A stretch of 64,000 nt of DNA from Streptomyces sp. CB02009 (lineage in GTDB: Bacteria; Actinomycetota; Actinomycetes; Streptomycetales; Streptomycetaceae), in the NCBI RefSeq assembly GCF_001905825.1, contig NZ_LIVV01000002.1, positions 562,441-626,440 on the forward strand, in the 5' to 3' direction. The notes beneath the pieces were generated by a model. That model did not search any database. It had not been told where the DNA came from and saw only the letters and a program-made list of their open reading frames with translations. Positions 9,114 to 17,427 of the stretch are shown here, piece after piece. The translations under genes were made by a program, and so were the position numbers. The stretch's first letter is position 1, and each line of letters begins with the position of its first letter.

Positions 9114-9914
9114 TCAGACCATCTCGGGCATCTCGCCGACGGTGGTCCTGACGTCGATCACGGCGAACGCGGCACCCTGAGGGTCGAGGATCGCCGCGAA
9201 ACGGCCGAACGGGCTGTCCATGGGCCCGAACACCTTCCGCCCGTTGAGGCGTTCGGCCGCCTCGACCGCCTTGTCGCAGTTGTCGACCGCGAAGTAGACC
9301 TGGATGTACGAGGGGACCTCCGGCGGGAAGTCCTCCGCCGTCATCACCATGCGGCCGAGCACCGGGTCGGCGCCGAGGTCGAAGACCCGGTAGTCCATGC
9401 TCTGGTCCTGCATTTTCTTCGAGTTGTAGCCGAAGACGGCCGTGTAGAAGGGGTCGGCCTTCGCCGGCTCCCGGGTGAAGACCTCGGCCCAGACGTAGGA
9501 GCCGCTCTCACCCTCCAGCTCGAAGCCCTCGTGCCGCCCCGCCTGCCAGATCCCGAACACGGCGCCCGCCGGGTCCTGCGCGAGGCACATCGACCCGAAG
9601 TCGCCGACCTGCATCGGCTCCATCAGGACGGTGCCGCCCGCGGCCTTGATCTTCTCCGCCGTGGCGGCGGCGTCGGGAGAGGCGAAGTACAGACACCAGG
9701 CCGACTGCGCCTCACCGTCGTCCTGCCCAGGCATCGGCGGGACGACCGCCGCGACCGCCTTCCCGTTCCGGTACGCCTGCGTGTAGTTGCCATATTCCGT
9801 GGAGGACTCGCCGAAGGTCCAGCCGAGCACGTCGCCGTAGAACGTCTTGGCAACCTCGACGTCCTTGAACATCGCGTCGGCCCAGACAGGCGTGCCCTCA
9901 GGTCGTACGGCCAT
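9114..9914 (-). CDS. VOC (glyoxalase/bleomycin resistance) family protein, two domains
   Basis: 266 residues made of two vicinal-oxygen-chelate modules. The N-terminal one (about residues 8-125) includes FYGDVLGWTFGE and the C-terminal one (about 137-258) includes FYTAVFGYNSKK. The second ends AAILDPQGAAFAVIDV, the usual end of this Streptomyces family. Such proteins bind small molecules or metals in a cup formed by paired beta-alpha-beta-beta-beta units. Many act as antibiotic-binding or isomerase-type enzymes, but the substrate cannot be predicted. Monocistronic and convergent with the secreted protein. A second protein of the same layout lies at 26439-27263. Confidence 0.85.
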   Translation of the reverse strand: MAVRPEGTPVWADAMFKDVEVAKTFYGDVLGWTFGESSTEYGNYTQAYRNGKAVAAVVPPMPGQDDGEAQSAWCLYFASPDAAATAEKIKAAGGTVLMEPMQVGDFGSMCLAQDPAGAVFGIWQAGRHEGFELEGESGSYVWAEVFTREPAKADPFYTAVFGYNSKKMQDQSMDYRVFDLGADPVLGRMVMTAEDFPPEVPSYIQVYFAVDNCDKAVEAAERLNGRKVFGPMDSPFGRFAAILDPQGAAFAVIDVRTTVGEMPEMV

Positions 9915-10056
9915 GACGGTGACTCCCGTTTCCGATTCGATGATGTGTTCCTGTGAGCCACGCTAGTCACGCTCGCCCCCGCCCGCTCGGTGACACGACG
10001 CGACCGTTCCGATTGCTGCGACCATCGGCGTCATGAGGACACAGGGGGACCACACG

Positions 10057-10728
10057 ATGATCGAGGTACCGGCGGGCCGGGTCACCCTCTCGGACCGGCG
10101 CACGCGGCGCAGCTGGGCGGTCGACGTCGGCGCCTTCGCCCTGGGTGCCGCCCCCGTCACCCGGGGACTGTACGAGCAGGTCACGGGCACCGCCCCGAGC
10201 ACCGCGCACGGCGACCTGCGGCCGGTCGAAGGGGTGTCCTGGGACGACGCGATCCGCTTCTGCGACGCGCTGTCCCTGCGCGAGGGGCTCCGACCCGCCT
10301 ACCGCGCCCCGGCGGACGGCAGCGACACCGGGACGGCCGACTGGGACCCGACCGCCGACGGCTACCGCCTCCCCACCGAGGCCGAATGGGAGCACGCCTG
10401 CCGCGCCGGGACCACGGAGGCCCGCTACGGCCCGCTCGACGAGATCGCCTGGCACCGCGGCAACTCCGGCGAACGCCTCCACGAGGTCGGCGGCCGGCGG
10501 CCCAACGACTGGGGCCTCCACGACATGCTGGGCAACGTCTGGGAGTGGTGCTGGGACAGGTACGACCCCGAGGTCTACGGCAGCTACCGGGTGCTGCGCG
10601 GCGGCGGCTGGTTCGACGAGCACTGGAGCTGCCGCGCCTCGGTCCGCCGCCGCAGCCACCCCACCCTGCGGATCGACGACGTCGGCTTCCGGCTCGCCCG
10701 CACCCTCCCGGGCCGAACGGGCCGCTGA
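10057..10728 (+). CDS. formylglycine-generating-enzyme-like (SUMF1/FGE-sulfatase domain) protein
   Basis: 223 residues covering one FGE-sulfatase domain, with LPTEAEWEHACRAG (105-118) and the LGNVWEWCWDRYD box (158-170). The start ATG 10057 has AGGGGGA upstream; ATG 10033 has none. True FGE enzymes activate sulfatases using two cysteines in a RGGSFLCHxSYC-type motif. Here the motif is RGGGWFDEHWSC (181-192): the second Cys (192) is present, but the first is replaced by Asp187. It is therefore unlikely to be a standard formylglycine-generating enzyme and may do another oxidation or only bind. No sulfatase gene is nearby. Confidence 0.8.
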   Translation: MIEVPAGRVTLSDRRTRRSWAVDVGAFALGAAPVTRGLYEQVTGTAPSTAHGDLRPVEGVSWDDAIRFCDALSLREGLRPAYRAPADGSDTGTADWDPTADGYRLPTEAEWEHACRAGTTEARYGPLDEIAWHRGNSGERLHEVGGRRPNDWGLHDMLGNVWEWCWDRYDPEVYGSYRVLRGGGWFDEHWSCRASVRRRSHPTLRIDDVGFRLARTLPGRTGR

Positions 10729-10788
10729 GGTCAGCCGGAAGCCCGGCCGAGAGCGCCGCCGAGGTCAGCCCGGCAGCCGGCCGAGCGT
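10721..10788. repeat. imperfect 34-bp direct repeat at the ends of two convergent genes
   Basis: Two copies starting at 10721 and 10755 match at about 26 of 34 positions and share GAGGTCAGCC and GGCCGAG. Copy one carries the TGA of the FGE-like gene; copy two carries the stop (TCA on this strand) of the Nudix gene. The unit is not a multiple of three. Confidence 0.55.
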
Positions 10789-11265
10789 GTAGCGGTGGAA
10801 CGGTCCGTCCGGCAGCGGCAGCTCCGGCCGCCACATCCGCAGCACCTGGGCGGACGGCAGGAACAACGCCTCCGGCAGCCGGTCCGGGTCCGTCCACTCC
10901 CAGCGCTCGATCGTGTCCGGCTCCGCCACCGCGGGCACGCCCCGGAAGACCCGTACCGCCGTCGCCGCGGTCATCCGCGTCATCAGCGCGGAGGTGATCG
11001 AGTCCAGGACCAGCCCGATGACCTCCACGTCCGCGGCGTCCGCGACGAGCGCCGTCTCCTCGGCCAGCTCGCGGACCGCCGCGTCCTCCACGGACTCGCC
11101 CGGCTCGACCTTCCCGCCCGGCAGCTCCCACACCCCGGAGCGGTGCAGCCCGAGCAGCACCCGTCCGGCCTCGTCGGTCACCACGACCCCCGCGCCGAGC
11201 GAGGCCTGGGCGGGCGGCGGCTGGACATTGCGCTGGGCCGCTGAGGCCCCGTCGGCGGTACTCAT
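10765..11265 (-). CDS. Nudix hydrolase
   Basis: 166 residues. The Nudix box is [20 protein letters not shown] followed by TAL (about residues 51-73). It matches GX5EX7REUXEEXGU except that the late Gly is Ala. The REUXEE glutamates that bind Mg2+ are all present. Such enzymes split nucleoside diphosphates linked to another group; the [10 protein letters not shown] start is usual for MutT/NUDT-like members. ATG 11265 has AGAAGGGG upstream at good spacing, so upstream in-frame codons are not used. Convergent with the FGE-like gene. Substrate unknown. Confidence 0.85.
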   Translation of the reverse strand: MSTADGASAAQRNVQPPPAQASLGAGVVVTDEAGRVLLGLHRSGVWELPGGKVEPGESVEDAAVRELAEETALVADAADVEVIGLVLDSITSALMTRMTAATAVRVFRGVPAVAEPDTIERWEWTDPDRLPEALFLPSAQVLRMWRPELPLPDGPFHRYTLGRLPG

Positions 11266-11355
11266 GGCACCCCTTCTACCAGCAGCGTTCCCCACGCCAC
11301 AACGCGGTCGCGGACCCGGCGGAGACGCAGCGGACACGGAGCGGAGACGGATCCG

Positions 11356-12297
11356 TCAGCCCGGGGCCACCGGCGGAACCACCGCGACGGGACAGTGCGC
11401 GTGGTGCAGCACCGCGTGGGCGACCGAGCCGACCAGCAGCGAGCCGAACCGATGCCGGTGGTGCCGGCCCACCACCAGCAGACCGGCATCCCGCGAGCCC
11501 TCCACCAGGAGTCCCGCCGCGTCCGCCGGCACCACCGTCCGGACCAGCTCGACCTCCGGCCGGCGCGCGACGAAGGGCCGCAGCCGCTCCTCCTGCTCCC
11601 GGTCGGCCTCCCGCACGAACGCCTCCGTATCGTCCGCGAGGGGCAGCGTCGGCGGCACCTGGAGCGCCGGGGCGGGGGCCACGACCGGGCCGGCCGGCTG
11701 CGGCGGCGGCCGGAAGGCCGTCACGGCCTCCAACGGCGCGCCCCGGTGGTGCGCCGCCTCGAACGCGAAGGCCACCACCTCGTCCGGCGTCTCCTCCGGG
11801 TGCAGACCGAGCAGCACCCGGCCCGCCCCCGCCCCGCCCTCCAGGGCGGCCGCCCGTGCCTCGTGCGGCACGACCACGAGCGGGCAGGGCGCCGTCGCCG
11901 CGAGCGTACGGCTGGTCGAGCCGAGCAGGAGGCTCGCGAAGCCGCCGTGCCCGCGGGAACCGGTCACCAGGAGCCGCGCGCCCCGGGCGGCCGCCGGCAG
12001 GGCGTCGGTCACGGAGCCGTCGAGGGACTCGTACCGGACGGGCATGTCGTGCCCGCGCTCCTCGACGGCCTTCCGTACCCCGTCCATGACCGCGTCGGGC
12101 AGCTCGGGGGACGGACCGAGGGAGGCGATGCGGGCGGCGCCGAGCTGCAGGGCGTCGGAGCGCACATGGGCGACGACCAGGGGCGTCTCCAGGTGCTCGG
12201 CGGCGCTGAGGGCCCAGGCGAGGGCCCGGAGACTGTGCTCGGACCCGTCCACGCCGACGACGACCGGCGGCTCGGACGCGGTGTTCGTGTCACTCAT
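11356..12297 (-). CDS. universal stress protein, tandem UspA domains
   Basis: 313 residues with two Usp domains, about 9-150 and 155-311. The first has an intact nucleotide motif G-x2-G-x9-G-S (GSRGHGGFASLLLGS), so it should bind ATP. In the second the loop reads GRHHRHRFGSLLVGS, keeping the outer glycines but changing the Gly-x2-Gly start. Tandem Usp proteins of actinomycetes respond to hypoxia, nutrient stress or dormancy; the exact trigger is not visible here. ATG 12297 is preferred over one 36 bp upstream because GGGAG lies before it. It stands between the Nudix and DUF5997 genes on the same strand, with its own intergenic gaps. Confidence 0.85.
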   Translation of the reverse strand: MSDTNTASEPPVVVGVDGSEHSLRALAWALSAAEHLETPLVVAHVRSDALQLGAARIASLGPSPELPDAVMDGVRKAVEERGHDMPVRYESLDGSVTDALPAAARGARLLVTGSRGHGGFASLLLGSTSRTLAATAPCPLVVVPHEARAAALEGGAGAGRVLLGLHPEETPDEVVAFAFEAAHHRGAPLEAVTAFRPPPQPAGPVVAPAPALQVPPTLPLADDTEAFVREADREQEERLRPFVARRPEVELVRTVVPADAAGLLVEGSRDAGLLVVGRHHRHRFGSLLVGSVAHAVLHHAHCPVAVVPPVAPG

Positions 12298-12453
12298 GGG
12301 GGAATGACTCCCGCGGCCGGACGTGCGCCACACCGGTCAGGGCCGGTCACGCCCCACCCGGCGGGAGAACGGCACCGGACCGGTCCGAAGGCGAGAACCA
12401 TCGGGACCGGTCCGGCGGTGGGGCGGTCGAGCGCCCTGTCGGCGGTGCGGCGA

Positions 12454-12855
12454 TCAGGCGCCCTGCGCGCGGCGCGCGGCCCGCTCGGCGTCGCGCTCCT
12501 TGATGCGGACGGTCTCCTTGCGGACCTCCGCCTGGGTGGCGCGCTCCTTCTTCAGCCACTCGGGGAGCTCCTGCCGGAGCTCCTCGATCTGCTCCGTGGT
12601 GAGCGGGTCGGTGATGCCACCGCGGGCGAGACCGGCGATGGAGATGCCGAGCCGCTGCGCGACCACGGGGCGGGGGTGCGGACCGTTCTTCCGGAGCTCC
12701 TGGAGCCAGGCCGGGGGATCGGCCTGGAGCTCGCTCAGCTCGGTGCGCGAGACGACACCCTCCTGGAACTCTGCGGGGGTGGCCTCGAGGTACACACCCA
12801 GCTTCTTCGCCGCGGTGGCGGGCTTCATCGTCTGGGTGCTCTGGTGCGACGTCAT
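12454..12855 (-). CDS. DUF5997 family protein
   Basis: 133 residues, highly charged, largely helical. The opening TMKPATAAKKLGVYLEATP, the middle KNGPHPRPVVAQRLGISIAGLARGG and the helical C-terminus rich in Arg/Lys/Glu are typical of DUF5997. The segment RLGISIAGLARGG has the look of a helix-turn-helix, so DNA binding is possible but not shown. The gene is divergent from the LysR-sensor-like gene at 12920, with 64 bp between starts, a pairing I believe is common in actinomycetes. ATGs are crowded against a GATACC/TTGACA segment, so a leaderless mRNA is possible. Confidence 0.8.
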   Translation of the reverse strand: MTSHQSTQTMKPATAAKKLGVYLEATPAEFQEGVVSRTELSELQADPPAWLQELRKNGPHPRPVVAQRLGISIAGLARGGITDPLTTEQIEELRQELPEWLKKERATQAEVRKETVRIKERDAERAARRAQGA

Positions 12856-12907
12856 GGTGTCAAGGGTATCGAGCGTGCGGGCGAGTTCCGACCACGGCAG
12901 CTACCGG

Positions 12908-12922
12908 TAACCTGGCGGAGTG
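12908..12922 (+). promoter_or_regulatory. -10 element for a probably leaderless GTG start
   Basis: TAACCT (12908-12913) lies 6 nt before GTG 12920. That spacing fits transcription starting at or next to the start codon, as in many Streptomyces leaderless genes. No convincing Shine-Dalgarno is present. Inference from spacing only. Confidence 0.4.
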
Positions 12923-13762
12923 ACAGGCTCGGACGCTTCCCCCGCGGATTCCCCCTCATTCCCCTCCTCCTCCCCTTCCTCCTTCAGGCTCGCCTACGTG
13001 CCCGGAGTGACGCCCTCGAAGTGGGTGCGGGTGTGGAACGAGCGCCTGCCCGACGTCCCCCTCACCCTGCTCGCCCTGACGCCCGCCGAAGCCTTCGGTG
13101 CCCTCCGGGAGGGCGCGGCCGACGCCGGTCTGGTCCGGCTCCCCGTCGACCGGGACGATCTGAGCGCCATCCCGCTCTACACGGAGACGACGGTCGTCGT
13201 CGTCCCCAAGGACCACCTGCTCGCGGCGGCGGAGGAGGTCACGGTCGAGGACCTCGCCGAGGAGCTCGTCCTGCACCCGCTCGACGACACCCTCGACTGG
13301 GAGCGGCTGCCCGGCCTCCCGGCGAACGAGCGCCCCGCGACGACCGCCGACGCGATCGAGCTGGTCGCGGCGGGCGTCGGCGTGCTCGCCGTTCCGCAGT
13401 CGCTCGCCCGGCTGCACCACCGCAAAGACCTCACCTACCGGACGCTCGTCGAGGTCCCGCAGTCGCGGGTCGCCCTGTCCTGGCAGGCCGCGGACGAGGC
13501 GCCCGACCTGGTGGAGGAGTTCATCGGCATCGTGCGCGGCCGCACGGTGAACAGCACCCGGGGCCGCCGCGCCGAGGCCCAGAAGGGCCAGAAGCAGCCG
13601 AAGGACCAGAAGGAGCGGAAGTCCGGCGCCAAGCCCGGCGGCCGGTCAGGGAAGCCCGGTGCCGGTGCGCGTACGGCGGGCAAGCCGGCGGCCCGGAAGC
13701 CCGGCGGCGCCGGAGGCTCCGGCCGGGGCCGGACCGGCGGGAAGCCCCGCAAGCGGTCCTGA
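12920..13762 (+). CDS. LysR-type substrate-binding domain protein without DNA-binding domain, basic tail
   Basis: 280 residues. Residues about 22-198 match the effector-binding domain of LysR regulators: FRLAYVPGVTPSKW, GAADAGLVRLPVD, VVVPKDHLLA, and VAAGVGVLAVPQSLARL. The N-terminal winged helix is absent; the protein starts with a Ser/Pro-rich leader instead. From about residue 212 to the end it is a Lys/Arg/Gly-rich low-complexity tail (QKGQKQPKDQKERK, then PGG/RGR repeats) that could contact nucleic acid or acidic partners. The tail could let it act as a sensor in trans. Divergent from the DUF5997 gene, which may supply the DNA-binding partner. Confidence 0.8.
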   Translation: MTGSDASPADSPSFPSSSPSSFRLAYVPGVTPSKWVRVWNERLPDVPLTLLALTPAEAFGALREGAADAGLVRLPVDRDDLSAIPLYTETTVVVVPKDHLLAAAEEVTVEDLAEELVLHPLDDTLDWERLPGLPANERPATTADAIELVAAGVGVLAVPQSLARLHHRKDLTYRTLVEVPQSRVALSWQAADEAPDLVEEFIGIVRGRTVNSTRGRRAEAQKGQKQPKDQKERKSGAKPGGRSGKPGAGARTAGKPAARKPGGAGGSGRGRTGGKPRKRS

Positions 13763-13907
13763 GGCGACGCCGCCCCCTCCGTACGACGCTCGTACTACGT
13801 CCCCAAGGCGTCCGTACGGCGTCCGTACGGCGGACGCGGCCCGCTCCCGCGGGCGGGTGCTCGGCATACTGACCCCTCCTGATCATCGAGATCACGCAGG
13901 AGGAGCT

Positions 13908-14486
13908 TTGGCCGCCAGTTTCAGGACCGTCGTCGAGGTGGGACCGGATCATCTCGCGCAGGCCCGGTCCATCGACCGGGTGTTCCAGGAGGCGATCGCT
14001 CCGGCGACCGTCAACTTCGACTTCGAGGCGATACGGGAGGCCGCGGCGGCCGTCCCGGACAGCACCGTGGTGAAGATGGTGCGGGGCTGGGGGCTCCAGG
14101 AGTACGCCCCCGTGCTCGTCATGGTCCTCTCGCTCAAGGAGGCCGTCCGGCAGGCGCTTCCGCCGGAGTGCGCGGAGGCCGGGTTCTGGGCCACCGTCGA
14201 GCGGGAGCTCGTCCAGGCCTTCACCGGCCTCGCCGCGCAGGAGGGACAGCCCGGTCTCTCCTTCTACGAGGAGTCGGGGGAGCGGACCCGGTTCTACCGG
14301 GACGTGTTCTTCGCCCTGCAGGACGAGGAGACCGGGGAGCACATGTACGCCCTGGCCTTCTGCATCGACGTGACCGTCGAGCTGCCCAAGGCGCAGGCCG
14401 TCGCCCTGGAGCTGACGGACGTCGTGCCGTTCGCGGTCCGGCTCAACGCGATCGTGGTCCGCCAGGCCCTGGACCTCGTGGCCTGA
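13908..14486 (+). CDS. hypothetical cytoplasmic protein
   Basis: 192 residues. The TTG start at 13908 is supported by GCAGGAGGAGC directly upstream. No signal peptide or membrane segments. Notable stretches are FDFEAIREAAAAVPDSTVVKMV and ERTRFYRDVFFALQDEETG, followed by a beta-rich C terminus. I do not recognise the family. A GTCCGTACGGC direct repeat with a GTACG-rich stretch lies in the 145-bp gap before it and may be regulatory. The gene is monocistronic and convergent with the ferredoxin reductase gene. Confidence 0.65.
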   Translation: MAASFRTVVEVGPDHLAQARSIDRVFQEAIAPATVNFDFEAIREAAAAVPDSTVVKMVRGWGLQEYAPVLVMVLSLKEAVRQALPPECAEAGFWATVERELVQAFTGLAAQEGQPGLSFYEESGERTRFYRDVFFALQDEETGEHMYALAFCIDVTVELPKAQAVALELTDVVPFAVRLNAIVVRQALDLVA

Positions 14487-14604
14487 CGTCCCCCGTCGCG
14501 ACGGATCGCCGGCCCGCCGTCCCGGGCCGGACCCCCGGATCCCTCAGGCCCGCGAGTCTCCCGTCCGGACCTTCACGCCCGCACCTCCTCGGGCCCTCAC
14601 CTCT

Positions 14605-16272
14605 TCAGGCCTTCAGGACTCTCAGGCGCGGGCGACCGCTCCGCGCCGCCGCGACGAGCTCCTGCACCGTGGCGAGCTTGACCCGCGGGCGACCCGCGTC
14701 CCGCCCCTTCGCCCGCTCGGTCCTGTCGATGGCCGCGAGACCGCGCGCGTCGACGAGATGGCGGCTGCGCCTCCGCGCCAGCCGGCGGAACTCCTGGGCC
14801 GTGCCCGTCGGCTTCGGCAGCGCACCGGCGACCGCGTCCGCGAGCAGCGTCCCGACGGTCTCCTCCGCGCAGGCCCGGTTGGCTCCGATGCCACCGGTCG
14901 GCCCGCGCTTGATCCAGCCGACGACATAGCCGCCGGGCAGCCCGGACACCCGCCCCGCCTCGTGCGGCACCGTGCCGGTCGCCTCGTCGAAGGGCAGCCC
15001 GGCCAGCGGGACCCCGCGGTAGCCGATCGCCCGGACGAGGAGCCCCGCCCGGATCTCCGTACCGGACGGCGATCCGTCCTCGGTGACCCGGACCGCGCGG
15101 ACGGCGTCGGTGCCGACGGCCTCGACGGGGGCGGAGTGGAAGCGGAGCACGATCCGGCGCCGGCCGGGTGCCGGGGCCCGCGTCCAGTCCACCGTCTCCC
15201 GCGTGACGCCCCGCAGCAGCGCGGCCTTCGACCCGTCCGCCGCCGCGTCCACGCCCGCCCCGGTGCGCGGGTCCCGGTCGTCGACGACCAGGTCCACGCC
15301 CGGGAGGTGCTTCAGGGCGAGCAGCTCGGGGCTCGTGTACGCCGCTTCCTCGGGGCCCCGGCGGCCGAGCAGCACCACCTCGCGCACGGCCGTGCCGCGC
15401 AGGGCGGCGAGGGCGTGGTCGGCGATGTCCGTGCCGGCGAGGGCGTCGGGATCGGTGAGGAGGATCCGGGCCACGTCGAGGGCCACGTTGCCGTTGCCGA
15501 CGACCACGACCCGCTCGGCGGTGAGCGGGACGGCGTCCGCGCCGGTCTCGGGGTGCGCGTTGTACCAGGAGACGACGGAGGTCGCCGAGACGCTGCCGGG
15601 CAGGTCCTCGCCGGGGATGCCGAGCCGGCGGTCGGAGGGCGCGCCCACCGCGTAGACCACCGCGTCGTGGTGCGCGGCGAGTTCCTCGACGGTGACCTCC
15701 TTGCCGATGTCCACTCCCAGCCGCATCCGGACCCGGGGGTGGGTGTGGAAGCGGGCGAAGGTCTCCGCGGCTCCCTTGGTCGCCGGGTGGTCGGGTGCGA
15801 CGCCGTACCGGAGGAGTCCGCCGGCCACGGGCAGCCGGTCGATCAGGGTGACCTCGGCGCTGGTGTGCAGGAGGAGGTCCTCCGCGGCGTACATGCCCGC
15901 GGGGCCGGTGCCGACGACCGCGATCCGCAGCGGGGCGAAGTCGGCCGGCAGGGAGCGGGGGAACGAGGGCTCGCTCCAGGGGTGGAAGTTGGGCGAGGCG
16001 AGTGCCGGTTCGGGCGTCCGGTCCGCGTAGTAGCCGGCGTTGACGGCCTCGTACTCCCGGAGCCGTCCGGTGAGCCGGTCCGCCGGGAAGATCGCGTCGA
16101 CGGGGCAGGCGTCGGCGCAGGCTCCGCAGTCGATGCAGGTCTGGGGATCGATGTACAGCATCTCCGTGGTGCCGAAGTCCGGCTCCTCGGGCGTGGGGTG
16201 GATGCAGTTGACCGGGCAGACGGCGACGCAGGTCGCGTCGTTGCAGCAGGTCTGGGTGATCGCGTAGGTCAT
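14605..16272 (-). CDS. fprB: FprB-type ferredoxin/ferredoxin-NADP(+) reductase
   Basis: 555 residues. An N-terminal 7Fe-type ferredoxin module (Cys 9, 15, 19; second cluster Cys 46, 49, 52, 56) is fused to an adrenodoxin-reductase-like FAD/NADPH domain. The FAD loop is VVGTGPAGMYAAEDLL and the NADPH loop is VVVGNGNVALDVARILL. It moves electrons from NADPH to iron-sulfur clusters. The gene follows the AurF-like di-iron gene on the same strand by 33 bp, so it is probably the dedicated electron supply for that enzyme. The same order, Rv0885 then fprB (Rv0886), is known in Mycobacterium tuberculosis. Confidence 0.85.
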   Translation of the reverse strand: MTYAITQTCCNDATCVAVCPVNCIHPTPEEPDFGTTEMLYIDPQTCIDCGACADACPVDAIFPADRLTGRLREYEAVNAGYYADRTPEPALASPNFHPWSEPSFPRSLPADFAPLRIAVVGTGPAGMYAAEDLLLHTSAEVTLIDRLPVAGGLLRYGVAPDHPATKGAAETFARFHTHPRVRMRLGVDIGKEVTVEELAAHHDAVVYAVGAPSDRRLGIPGEDLPGSVSATSVVSWYNAHPETGADAVPLTAERVVVVGNGNVALDVARILLTDPDALAGTDIADHALAALRGTAVREVVLLGRRGPEEAAYTSPELLALKHLPGVDLVVDDRDPRTGAGVDAAADGSKAALLRGVTRETVDWTRAPAPGRRRIVLRFHSAPVEAVGTDAVRAVRVTEDGSPSGTEIRAGLLVRAIGYRGVPLAGLPFDEATGTVPHEAGRVSGLPGGYVVGWIKRGPTGGIGANRACAEETVGTLLADAVAGALPKPTGTAQEFRRLARRRSRHLVDARGLAAIDRTERAKGRDAGRPRVKLATVQELVAAARSGRPRLRVLKA

Positions 16273-16305
16273 GTCGTCGGCTCTGCTCTGCTCGGCTCGG
16301 AGGGG

Positions 16306-17217
16306 TCAGACGAGGTGGGCGCGCTGGTAGAAGAAGAGCGCGGGCCGGGTCAGCATCCCGACGTCGGCCAGGAACTCCATCAGTCCGGAGCAACTGGCGC
16401 GCAGCTGCGCCTTGTAGTGCTCGTTGGCGGCCGCCTCGCGACGGGCCCGCTCGGGGTCGAGTCCGGCCCGCACGTAGACCTCCGGGTTCACCAGGCTGGT
16501 GATGATGTAGTACGCGGCGATGGCGACGACGAGTGCCTGGAAGTGCCGGCGGGCCCTGCTCGCGCGGGCGAGCGCGCGGCGCGTCTCGTCCCGGGCGAAC
16601 TTCATGTGCCGGGACTCCTCGACGACATGGATGTTGCTGATGGTGCGGACGAAGGGGACGACCCGCTCGTCGCGCATCCAGTCGCGCTGCATCACGTCGA
16701 GGACCTCCTCGGCGACGAGGATTCCGGCGTACGCGGCCTCGCCGAAGCCGACGGTCTTCATGAAGCGTCCGAGTTCGAGGACGGCGCGCTTGGGGCGGTA
16801 CGCGGGGGCGCCGAGCTTCTGGGAGCCCCGGGCGAACATGATCGAGTGCCGGCACTCGTCGGCGATCTCGGTGAGGGCCCACTGGAACCGGGGGTCGGTG
16901 TGGTCCATGCGGTAGATGTCGCGGAGCACCATCTGCTGGAGGATCATCTCGAACCAGATGCCGGTGCTGGCGACCGACGCGGTCTCCTGCCGGGTCAGCT
17001 CCTTGCGCTGCTCCTCGGTCATCTCGTTCCAGTAGGCCGTCCCGTAGAGGGAGTTCCACTCGGGGCTCTGGCCGTGGAAGTCCTTGTCGAGGGGGGTGTC
17101 CCAGTCGACCTCGACGGCGGGGTCGTACGACAGCTTCGCGGCCGACCGGAGCAGCCGCTCGGCCGTGGAGCTGTCGAACTGACCCTCGTTCTCCGGGCGA
17201 ACGGTGCTGTGTGCCAT
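16306..17217 (-). CDS. AurF-like di-iron oxygenase family protein
   Basis: 303 residues, helical. Two metal-binding motifs stand out: DECRH at 120-124 and EESRH at 200-204, with supporting Glu90 and Glu170/171. This is the ferritin-like di-iron layout of the p-aminobenzoate N-oxygenase AurF family. A hydrophobic stretch near residue 225 (ALVVAIAAYYIITSLV) is unusual for AurF and may be a membrane-associated helix. ATG 17217 has a perfect AAGGAG. The FprB gene just downstream should feed it electrons. The substrate is unknown; N-oxygenation or hydroxylation are both possible. Confidence 0.8.
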   Translation of the reverse strand: MAHSTVRPENEGQFDSSTAERLLRSAAKLSYDPAVEVDWDTPLDKDFHGQSPEWNSLYGTAYWNEMTEEQRKELTRQETASVASTGIWFEMILQQMVLRDIYRMDHTDPRFQWALTEIADECRHSIMFARGSQKLGAPAYRPKRAVLELGRFMKTVGFGEAAYAGILVAEEVLDVMQRDWMRDERVVPFVRTISNIHVVEESRHMKFARDETRRALARASRARRHFQALVVAIAAYYIITSLVNPEVYVRAGLDPERARREAAANEHYKAQLRASCSGLMEFLADVGMLTRPALFFYQRAHLV

Positions 17218-17260
17218 GGTGCGGCTCCTTGGATCGCGTGATCGGCGGCTCGGACACTTA

Positions 17261-17302
17261 TTAGACTGAGCGTCTAGCAAGCTTGTTAGACGGAACGTAT
17301 AG
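17261..17302. promoter_or_regulatory. two tandem TTAGAC-N5-GTCTAG operators
   Basis: TTAGACTGAGCGTCTAG (17261-17277) is an inverted repeat. A second, weaker copy TTAGACGGAACGTATAG is at 17286-17302. Copies start 25 bp apart and both are followed by CAAG. They sit 44-85 bp before the di-iron gene, where a TetR-family dimer pair could repress the diiron-fprB operon. The regulator gene is not adjacent. Confidence 0.6.
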
Positions 17303-17358
17303 CAAGGCTCGGGGGCAGGCCTACCCCCCGGTACGGACTTTTTCCCGCGGGCACGCGA

Positions 17359-17393
17359 ACGGGGGCCGGAACCCAGTGGGTTCCGGCCCCCGT
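17359..17393 (-). terminator. terminator hairpin of the S8 protease gene
   Basis: ACGGGGGCCGGAACCC (17359-17374), loop AGT, and GGGTTCCGGCCCCCGT (17378-17393) form a perfect 16-bp stem, 35 bp beyond the protease stop. Confidence 0.8.
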
Positions 17394-17427
17394 CAGAGGG
17401 TCGTGCGGAGGGGCGGTGCCTTCCGCG

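Noticed and set aside
11395..13872. Open frame of 825 codons on the plus strand across three genes
   Set aside because: It runs against the universal stress protein and DUF5997 genes and across the LysR-like gene in a wrong frame.
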